5,134 nucleotides of DNA from Nitrososphaerota archaeon. GTDB taxonomy: Archaea; Thermoproteota; Nitrososphaeria; Nitrososphaerales; Nitrosopumilaceae. How positions within the stretch are numbered: position 1 is the first letter of the stretch; every line of letters begins with the position of its first letter. Where the stretch lies: NCBI GenBank assembly GCA_030624325.1, contig JAUXKJ010000041.1, forward strand, positions 1 to 5,134. Reading direction: 5' to 3'. The notes beneath the pieces are model-generated. The model ran no database searches and was not told the origin of the DNA. It saw nothing but the letters and a program-made list of their open reading frames with translations. Made by a program: the position numbers and the translations under genes. This document shows, one piece after another, positions 1-4,828 of the stretch.

Positions 1-1
1 A

Positions 2-385
2 TGTTTTGACTGTGGTTTACCTGTTGTTAGACCAATTCATGTATCGAATAATGTTCTAGTAATGGAATTTGTTGGAAATAATGGCATTCCAGCAAAAACA
101 TTAGTTGAAACTGAAATCAATGAGAAGGATTATCACTCAGCCATATCTATCATTGAAAGACTATACAAAGATGCAAAATTGATTCATGGTGATTTTTCTG
201 AATATAACATTTTCAAAACCGATAAAGGTTTAATTTTATTCGATCTTGGTTCAGCAGTTGATCGTCTACATCCAAATGCAGAAAAATTTCTTGAAAGAGA
301 CATTAATAATATATCAAATTTCTTCGCTAAGCGAGGGTTGACTGTTCAAAATCCATTAGATGTAATAGTTAAGGTAATGAAATGA
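2..385 (+). CDS. rio1: RIO1-family atypical serine/threonine kinase, C-terminal part (5' end outside window)
   Basis: The open frame runs in from the left edge (first whole codon at 2), so the ATG at 62 is an internal methionine; 127 residues are visible. RIO kinases are atypical protein kinases/ATPases acting in late 40S/30S-type ribosomal subunit maturation. Visible in order: the hinge stretch NVLVMEFVG (about 18-26 of the visible part), the catalytic loop HGDFSEYN with catalytic Asp64 and metal-binding Asn69, the metal-binding loop DLGSAV with Asp81 (equivalent to the aspartate phosphorylated in archaeal Rio1), and the archaeal Rio1 signature HPNAEKFLERD followed by NISNFF. The N-lobe with the ATP-binding lysine is missing because of the window edge. 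HGDF resembles RIO2, but SEYN and the HPNAEKFLERD block favour RIO1. The stop overlaps the next start as ATGA, and the KH gene that follows belongs to the same ribosome-assembly process. Confidence 0.92.
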   Translation, partial: CFDCGLPVVRPIHVSNNVLVMEFVGNNGIPAKTLVETEINEKDYHSAISIIERLYKDAKLIHGDFSEYNIFKTDKGLILFDLGSAVDRLHPNAEKFLERDINNISNFFAKRGLTVQNPLDVIVKVMK

Positions 386-951
386 GTTTTGAAAAATTAA
401 TTAGAATTCCTAATGATAGGATTGGCGCCCTTATTGGTAAATCCGGACAGGTAAAATCAAAAATTGAAAAAACCTGTTTGGTAAAATTAGAAATTGATAG
501 CGAATCAGGGGAAACTCTAATCATTGGAACAGGAAAAATTGAAGATATTCAACCATTCAAAGCTATGGAAATTGTTATTGCAATTGGTCGTGGTTTTTCT
601 CCAGAAAACGCAATGAGATTACTAAAAGGTGAAAATACATTACATGTAATAGATCTGAAGGAGTTTGCAGGAAAATCTCCTGCACAAATTGAAAGGATAA
701 AAGGGAGAATAATTGGAGAAGGTGGTAAGGCGAGGATAAACATGGAACATTTGAGCGGGGGAAATATTTCGGTATATGGAAGTACAGTTTCTATAATTGG
801 TTCACCAGATCAACTAAAACTTGCTGTTAGAGCAATAGTAGATCTTTCTAGCGGTAGCATGCACGGTTCTGTTTACGGCAAACTTGAAGCTGCACGAAGA
901 AGAAACAAAGAAGAACGAATGAAATTGTGGGAAGATCAAAATGTCTTCTAA
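382..951 (+). CDS. dim2: Dim2/Pno1-like KH-domain ribosome assembly protein
   Basis: This 189-residue protein has two KH RNA-binding domains. The first (about 5-75) has the GxxG loop GKSG at 19-22. The second (about 84-155) has GRIIGEGGKAR with GEGG at 112-115. The linking IGRGFSPENAMRLL (68-81) and ISVYGSTVSIIG (129-140), then HGSVYGKLE and a basic arginine/lysine tail, are typical of archaeal homologues of eukaryotic Dim2/Pno1, which binds near the 3' end of small-subunit rRNA during maturation. The length matches the archaeal family. The ATG at 382 overlaps the rio1 stop by four bases (ATGA), with a weak Shine-Dalgarno-like AAGGT at 371-375, so translation is probably coupled to rio1. The adjacent RIO1 kinase supports a ribosome-biogenesis role. 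The last 11 bases overlap the topoisomerase VI B gene. The family assignment is from remembered motifs; a generic KH protein is the alternative. Confidence 0.88.
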   Translation: MSFEKLIRIPNDRIGALIGKSGQVKSKIEKTCLVKLEIDSESGETLIIGTGKIEDIQPFKAMEIVIAIGRGFSPENAMRLLKGENTLHVIDLKEFAGKSPAQIERIKGRIIGEGGKARINMEHLSGGNISVYGSTVSIIGSPDQLKLAVRAIVDLSSGSMHGSVYGKLEAARRRNKEERMKLWEDQNVF

Positions 952-2782
952 CCAAGAATCATTTGATCAAATTTCACCTAGTGAATTTTTTTATAGAAAT
1001 CGTGATTTAGCAGGATTTAGCAATCCAACTAGGTCATTATATACTGCTGTTAGAGAATTTATTGAAAATTCTCTTGATGCATGTGATCAAAAGGGAATTT
1101 TACCTGATGTACATTTATCTATTAAGGCAGTAGATCCCGAAAAACCTGATCCTAAACCATACATACTCACTGTAAAAGATAATGGGCCAGGTATTGAATC
1201 CAAATATGTCCCATTAGCCTTTGGAACTGTATTATATGGTTCAAAATTTGGACTAAAACAAGCCAGAGGAATGTTTGGACTTGGAGCTACTATGGCAATT
1301 CTTTATGGACAAATTACAACAAATAAGCCAGTAAATGTGAAAAGTTCCACCGATGGACAAATACAAGATGAATATGAATTATTATTAGATATACAAAAAA
1401 ACAAACCAGTAATTCTAAAACACCAAACAAAGGAAGTTTCAAAAACTGGTTTGTCTGTGAGTATTACACTTGAAGGTGATTATTCCAAGGCAGGTTCAAA
1501 AATTAGAGATTATGTTTATCAAACATCTTTGATCACACCTTATGCCACTATCACTTTTGATGATCCCAAAGGAGAAAAATTTCGATATACAAAAATTGTA
1601 CGAACTATGCCGCCCCCACCTTCAATCATACGTCCACATCCATATGGAATCGATGTTGAAACAATTAAACGAATGTCACGGGATTCAGAATTTCAGATTC
1701 CAACTGTTGATAATAAAACTATAGAAAAGGTTAGATCAGAGCTAGGTTTGAAAAAAAAGGATCTAAACTTTGATGGAATTATGGAAAAAACAAAAAGAAA
1801 ATGGTCAACTCTAACAAGACCAGTTAGAGTTGTATTAGCAATGATGTCCTTTTTAAAAATGGACTTTGATAAGCTAAGCAAAATTCGCATTGATTCCATT
1901 GATGTAGCAAATAAAAAATTGACTTACTGGGATTTTGGAGAATCAAAATCATTTGAAATTGATATGGATCCTGAAAGTGATTACTATAAACAACTAACAA
2001 ATACTGTTCAAGGAGAAATGTTGGTTACATTTCTTACAAAACGATTCCAAAGAGTTGGTCGAACAACTGCAGAAAAGTTTGTAAATTTTGCTGGTTTTAA
2101 ACCAGAAAAAAGACTAGGAACGATGACTAATCAAGAACTTGTTAAGCTCAGTGATTCTCTGCAAAAATATACTGACTTTTTGTCTCCTGATCCAAGTTGT
2201 CTGGCTCCATTAGGAGAAACACCTTTTGAAAAAGGAATTAAAAGTTTTTTTAATCCAGACTTTTTAGCTGTAGTACAACGAAGAGCCTCGGCATACTCTG
2301 GGTTTCCTTTCGTAATTGAGATGGGAATTGCATACGGAGGAGAAATTCCATCTAACGGTCCAAACGTTTACAGATTCGCAAATAGAATCCCACTTCTTTA
2401 TGATGAAGGTAGTGATGTTGTCTTAAAAGTCGTAAATGATACTGATTGGGGTCGATACAAAGTAAAAAATGATCCTCCTTTAGTCATTGTATCACATATT
2501 TGTTCAACTAGAATTCCATATAAGACGGTAGGAAAAGAAAATGTTGCTGATCGACCTGAAATAGAAAGAGAACTAAGACTTGCCTTACAATTTTTGTCAA
2601 GAAAGTTATCTTCATACATGTCTAAAAAAGGACAAGCAGAAATGGCAAAAAAACGTGCAAACCTTTATTCAAAATATATTCCGCTGATTGCACAATTCTG
2701 CACAGAACTTTCTGGAAAGAAGAAACAACTCAATTATCAAAAAATGCTAGAGGAGGTAAAGATTGTCGAAACAGAAGCCTAA
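941..2782 (+). CDS. top6B: DNA topoisomerase VI subunit B (GHKL ATPase)
   Basis: This is the ATPase subunit (613 residues) of the A2B2 type IIB topoisomerase; ATP-driven dimerisation captures one DNA duplex and passes it through the break made by subunit A. The N-terminal GHKL domain (about 1-225) shows the N-box EFIENSLDA (general base Glu39, Mg-binding Asn43), the G1 box DNGPG at 80-84 and the G2 box RGMFGLG at 109-115. PHPYGID at 232-238 opens the H2TH region, whose FQRVGRTTAEKF lies at 369-380. The transducer domain (about 430-590) has FANRIPLLYDE and STRIPYKTVGKE; Lys532 aligns from memory with switch lysine Lys427 of the Sulfolobus shibatae enzyme. The S. shibatae WKRY element reads WGRY here (503-506). 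Against that 530-residue protein there is an insert of about 105 residues at roughly 247-357. The ATG at 941 fits the conserved SPSEFFYRN start and lies inside the KH gene. The 3' end carries the ribosome-binding site of top6A. Confidence 0.97.
   Translation: MSSNQESFDQISPSEFFYRNRDLAGFSNPTRSLYTAVREFIENSLDACDQKGILPDVHLSIKAVDPEKPDPKPYILTVKDNGPGIESKYVPLAFGTVLYGSKFGLKQARGMFGLGATMAILYGQITTNKPVNVKSSTDGQIQDEYELLLDIQKNKPVILKHQTKEVSKTGLSVSITLEGDYSKAGSKIRDYVYQTSLITPYATITFDDPKGEKFRYTKIVRTMPPPPSIIRPHPYGIDVETIKRMSRDSEFQIPTVDNKTIEKVRSELGLKKKDLNFDGIMEKTKRKWSTLTRPVRVVLAMMSFLKMDFDKLSKIRIDSIDVANKKLTYWDFGESKSFEIDMDPESDYYKQLTNTVQGEMLVTFLTKRFQRVGRTTAEKFVNFAGFKPEKRLGTMTNQELVKLSDSLQKYTDFLSPDPSCLAPLGETPFEKGIKSFFNPDFLAVVQRRASAYSGFPFVIEMGIAYGGEIPSNGPNVYRFANRIPLLYDEGSDVVLKVVNDTDWGRYKVKNDPPLVIVSHICSTRIPYKTVGKENVADRPEIERELRLALQFLSRKLSSYMSKKGQAEMAKKRANLYSKYIPLIAQFCTELSGKKKQLNYQKMLEEVKIVETEA
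2750..2757 (+). promoter_or_regulatory. Strong Shine-Dalgarno site for top6A inside top6B
   Basis: The sequence GAGGAGGT matches the anti-Shine-Dalgarno (CCUCC) of archaeal 16S rRNA and ends five bases before the TTG at 2763. It is the clearest ribosome-binding site in the window and fixes the start of the A subunit, since the next in-frame ATG is 76 codons further on. It sits in the last codons of top6B (encoding EEV). Confidence 0.85.
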
Positions 2783-3872
2783 AAAATTATCAACAAAGTC
2801 TTCTGAAGAGAAATGGAAATCTCTTGTTAATCTATTAAAAAGTAAAGGTGATGAGGTGTATACTGACATTGAAAATGGACAATTTCCAAAATTTTCTGTA
2901 CCGAGCAGATCTGTTAGCAATATTGTTTATGACAAGAAATCGAGACAATACATACTTGGAAACAATTCTAGTTTACGCAGTTCTAGAAATATGTCACAGC
3001 TTCGTTCCTTTACACAAATGATATGGCTAGCATTTTTTGCAAGTAGATTAGTTAAAGAAAAAAAATCATCTACTCTCAGAGACATCTATTATTCTTCTCA
3101 AGCTTTTTCTGTTGATTTTGAGGATCAATCAGAATCTGATAATATCATCGTGGACTTGGAGGCCGTATTAACAAGACCGCGAGAAGATTTACGTATTTTT
3201 CCTGAAGAAAGAAGCAGCGTTTTTGGTGATTTGACTATTGAATATACAGTTCCCGGATATGAGGGAAGAAGATCAAATCTATCGGATCATCCTGATGGCT
3301 ACTTGATTGGTCCCAGTTTGAGTACTGCAGAATTGGTAGACACTAGTGCAGAATTAGTAATTGCCATAGAAAAAGGAGGTTTGTTTACACGATTTGTGGA
3401 AGAAAAAGTTCATAAAAAATTTAAAGCTATAATCGTAGACACTGCAGGTCAAGCTCCACGTTCAACACGAAACTTACTAAAAAGATTGCATGATGAAATG
3501 GGTTTGCCCGTCGTTATTTTAACCGACGGTGATGTTTATGGTGAACACATTGCAATGGTCATTAAATCTGGTTCAGCAAATGCTGCCCATCTAAGAGAAT
3601 TAACTGTACCTGATGCAAAATGGTTAGGAGTTTGGGCAACCGATATTGAAAAATATAAACTACCTACTATCCCAATGACTGAATCAGACATTAAAAGAAT
3701 TAGTGATTTACAAAAAGATCCTAGATATCAAGAAGGAAATTGGAAAACACAATTAGAAGTTTTCAAAAAAATTAAAAGAAAAGCAGAGTTAGAAGCATTT
3801 TCTAAATATGGATTAACAAATATTACAGACAAGTACTTGCCAGAAAAACTAGAGTTGGCAAAGAGCCTATAG
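2763..3872 (+). CDS. top6A: DNA topoisomerase VI subunit A (Spo11-like, DNA-cleaving)
   Basis: This 369-residue protein is the cleavage subunit of topoisomerase VI and a homologue of the meiotic nuclease Spo11. The winged-helix 5Y-CAP domain (about 70-150) contains TLRDIYY, where Tyr110 is the expected nucleophile that forms the 5'-phosphotyrosyl link and Arg106 is its conserved partner. The Toprim domain (about 195-320) has AIEKGG with metal-binding Glu203 and LTDGDVYG with Asp255 and Asp257. Spacing agrees with the remembered Methanocaldococcus jannaschii residues (Tyr103, Glu197, Asp249, Asp251), and the length is the same as for that protein. The start is a TTG preceded by a strong Shine-Dalgarno site; it overlaps top6B by 20 bases, consistent with equimolar coupled synthesis of A and B. 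The stop shares a CTATAG palindrome with the convergent heat shock gene. All catalytic residues are present, so it should be active. Confidence 0.97.
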   Translation: MSKQKPKKLSTKSSEEKWKSLVNLLKSKGDEVYTDIENGQFPKFSVPSRSVSNIVYDKKSRQYILGNNSSLRSSRNMSQLRSFTQMIWLAFFASRLVKEKKSSTLRDIYYSSQAFSVDFEDQSESDNIIVDLEAVLTRPREDLRIFPEERSSVFGDLTIEYTVPGYEGRRSNLSDHPDGYLIGPSLSTAELVDTSAELVIAIEKGGLFTRFVEEKVHKKFKAIIVDTAGQAPRSTRNLLKRLHDEMGLPVVILTDGDVYGEHIAMVIKSGSANAAHLRELTVPDAKWLGVWATDIEKYKLPTIPMTESDIKRISDLQKDPRYQEGNWKTQLEVFKKIKRKAELEAFSKYGLTNITDKYLPEKLELAKSL

Positions 3873-3900
3873 CTTTTTTATTCGGAGTGTGAGAACTCCG
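3867..3900. terminator. Convergent 3'-end region with T-run and 6-bp hairpin
   Basis: The two convergent genes end on one palindrome, CTATAG (3867-3872), which gives a TAG stop on each strand. On the + strand it is followed by six T (3874-3879), the kind of T-tract at which archaeal RNA polymerase terminates. Next comes a perfect inverted repeat, CGGAGT (3883-3888) and ACTCCG (3895-3900), with a six-base loop. The T-run is a plausible stop signal for the rio1-top6A transcript. The hairpin lies within the last codons of the minus-strand gene, and its role is uncertain. Confidence 0.45.
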
Positions 3901-4328
3901 TTTCTATACTTGAAATCATAAATTTGCATATCATTTGAACCTTGGACTGGTACTTCTTTTGAAAAACCACCAGACCCTCGAACGTAAAGTATTCCGTCAA
4001 TTAGTCTAACCATAACTTTGTCCTCTGGTCCTGGAACTTCAGCTACAAAAACAACCTCTTCGTCTCCCTTGATAAGATCGTAAACCCAGCTTTTAGTCTC
4101 TTGCTCTCTTGCTCTATACTTTGGTTTTTGATCTTTTGTCATTTTTTTGAGAACTTTAACCCAATAGATCATTGTGATACCAGCAGCACCAATTAGAAAA
4201 AAACTTGTAAAACCCATTCCTGTGCGTTGAGACATTACGTAAATAATTCCAAGGAAGAGAATTACAATTATGGGAATTACAAAATTTAATGATTGTTCGT
4301 TGGAATAGGCTCCTTTATAGCTAGACAA
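3867..4328 (-). CDS. Membrane-anchored small heat shock protein (Hsp20/alpha-crystallin domain)
   Basis: This 153-residue protein has two hydrophobic segments, about 15-32 and 40-58, predicted to span the membrane as a hairpin. A basic linker (about 59-80, rich in Lys and Arg) follows, then a compact alpha-crystallin domain (about 81-153). The domain is recognised from DEEVVFVAEVPGPEDKVMVRL, the strand DGILYVRG and the family hallmark NGVLTLRI at 143-150. Small heat shock proteins are ATP-independent holdases for unfolding proteins; the anchor suggests action at the membrane surface, with the basic linker and chaperone domain in the cytoplasm (inference). No C-terminal IxI tail is present beyond IKKL. 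The start is TTG at 4326-4328: an in-frame stop lies 21 bases upstream, no ATG precedes the first helix, and a TATA-like box is centred near -28. It is convergent with top6A and divergent from the regulator at 4468. Confidence 0.8.
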   Translation of the reverse strand: MSSYKGAYSNEQSLNFVIPIIVILFLGIIYVMSQRTGMGFTSFFLIGAAGITMIYWVKVLKKMTKDQKPKYRAREQETKSWVYDLIKGDEEVVFVAEVPGPEDKVMVRLIDGILYVRGSGGFSKEVPVQGSNDMQIYDFKYRNGVLTLRIKKL

Positions 4329-4348
4329 GTAATCAAAATTCTTTTTTT

Positions 4349-4371
4349 ACCAAATATAAAGTATATTTGGT
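4349..4371. repeat. Perfect 10-bp inverted repeat, candidate operator on the sHsp promoter
   Basis: The arms ACCAAATATA (4349-4358) and TATATTTGGT (4362-4371) are exact reverse complements separated by AAG. The element overlaps the TATA-like box of the minus-strand heat shock gene and lies 21-43 bases before its start codon, where a bound dimeric regulator would block TBP/TFB. On the + strand, stem plus T-run also looks like an intrinsic terminator, although the stem is mostly A/T and no + strand gene reads into it. Confidence 0.7.
4352..4361 (-). promoter_or_regulatory. TATA-like box of the sHsp gene
   Basis: On the minus strand the bases read CTTTATATTT, centred about 28 bases upstream of the TTG start at 4328. 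This is the spacing expected when transcription begins at or next to the start codon. It lies inside the inverted repeat at 4349-4371. Confidence 0.5.
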
Positions 4372-4436
4372 TTTTTTCACACAACTCAATTTTTGGCAAA
4401 ATTCAGGTTTTGATGCAGCCAAGTTCCATAATTGAC

Positions 4437-4445
4437 TTTTAATTA
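4437..4445 (+). promoter_or_regulatory. TATA-like box of the TrmB-like regulator gene
   Basis: TTTTAATTA is centred about 27 bases before the ATG at 4468, consistent with a leaderless transcript. It is also the main argument against the upstream TTG at 4432, which would place the promoter inside the coding region. Confidence 0.4.
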
Positions 4446-4467
4446 CATCATTTACCTTCAAATTGTC

Positions 4468-4821
4468 ATGGATTTGGAACAGGTGAAAATGGATCTAATT
4501 TCTCAAATCCAACTCACAGACATTCAAGCCAGAGTATTTCTTCTATTAGTTACTAAAGGAAAAATGACATACCAAAAAATTTCAGAAATGCTCAAGATTA
4601 CTAATGATGAAGCATTAGCTGCCGCAAAAGATCTTGTTGGTTTGGGTGGTTTTATTGAAATGTCAGAAACAGAATTTGAAACAATGCATCCTAGATTTAC
4701 TGCAGTGAATATGTATAGACGAATGTGTGAGCGTAATAACAAAGAATTTTCAAAAAATGTTACAGTTGATAACATTGGGATTGCTCTAGAAAAACCTTAT
4801 GAGGATGCACGGACAAAATAA
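4468..4821 (+). CDS. Small TrmB-like winged-helix transcriptional regulator
   Basis: This 117-residue protein is essentially one winged helix-turn-helix domain. LTDIQARVFLLLVTKG (16-31) matches the first helix of TrmB-family regulators, MTYQKISEMLKITNDEALAAAKDLVGLG (33-60) supplies the helix-turn-helix, FIEMSETEFE the wing, and HPRFTAVNMYRRMCER (74-89) resembles the post-wing motif that leads into the effector domain of full TrmB proteins. That sugar-binding C-terminal domain is missing, so any signal sensing must occur through a partner or by another route. It is probably a cytoplasmic DNA-binding protein, likely dimeric. The ATG at 4468 is preferred to the in-frame TTG at 4432, which would overlap the promoter and add an unrelated hydrophobic leader. 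Being divergent from the sHsp gene, it could control that promoter, but nothing shows this directly. A general MarR/ArsR-like fold is the alternative. Confidence 0.75.
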   Translation: MDLEQVKMDLISQIQLTDIQARVFLLLVTKGKMTYQKISEMLKITNDEALAAAKDLVGLGGFIEMSETEFETMHPRFTAVNMYRRMCERNNKEFSKNVTVDNIGIALEKPYEDARTK

Positions 4822-4828
4822 TTTTTTT
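4822..4828 (+). terminator. T7 run ending the regulator gene
   Basis: Seven T follow directly after the TAA of the regulator gene, a plausible archaeal T-tract terminator. Its last two bases belong to the TAA stop of the convergent minus-strand gene, so the two genes end only five bases apart. Confidence 0.55.

Larger units (their letters stand above)
4329..4467. promoter_or_regulatory. Divergent promoter region between sHsp and regulator genes
   Basis: This 139-base AT-rich spacer separates two genes that point away from each other, so both promoters must lie here. It holds a TATA-like box for each gene, a perfect 10-bp inverted repeat flanked by two runs of seven T (4342-4348 and 4371-4377), and a weaker inverted repeat, AATTTT/AAAATT, at 4388-4403. 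No ribosome-binding site is seen next to either start, consistent with leaderless mRNAs. I see no small gene or RNA gene in it. Confidence 0.7.

Noticed and set aside
62..385. Complete small gene starting at the ATG at 62
   Set aside because: The frame is open to the left edge and the residues before 62 continue the RIO1 fold, so this ATG is internal.
549..743. Minus-strand open frame opposite the KH gene
   Set aside because: Shadow of a well-supported KH protein; no recognisable motif or start signal. The same applies to frames at 1542-1724, 1693-1899, 2398-2619 and 4524-4775.
1751..1758. Run of eight A in top6B as a slippage or phase-variation site
   Set aside because: It encodes ordinary lysine codons in an AT-rich genome, the frame is intact, and a housekeeping topoisomerase is an unlikely phase-variable gene.
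4432..4467. TTG start at 4432 giving the regulator 12 extra N-terminal residues
   Set aside because: It would cover the likely TATA box at 4437-4445 and adds a leader unlike TrmB-family starts; the ATG at 4468 fits both promoter spacing and domain.
4329..4467. Small RNA or tRNA-like gene in the divergent spacer
   Set aside because: No cloverleaf, no GC-rich structured core and no conserved RNA motif could be seen; promoters and inverted repeats account for it.
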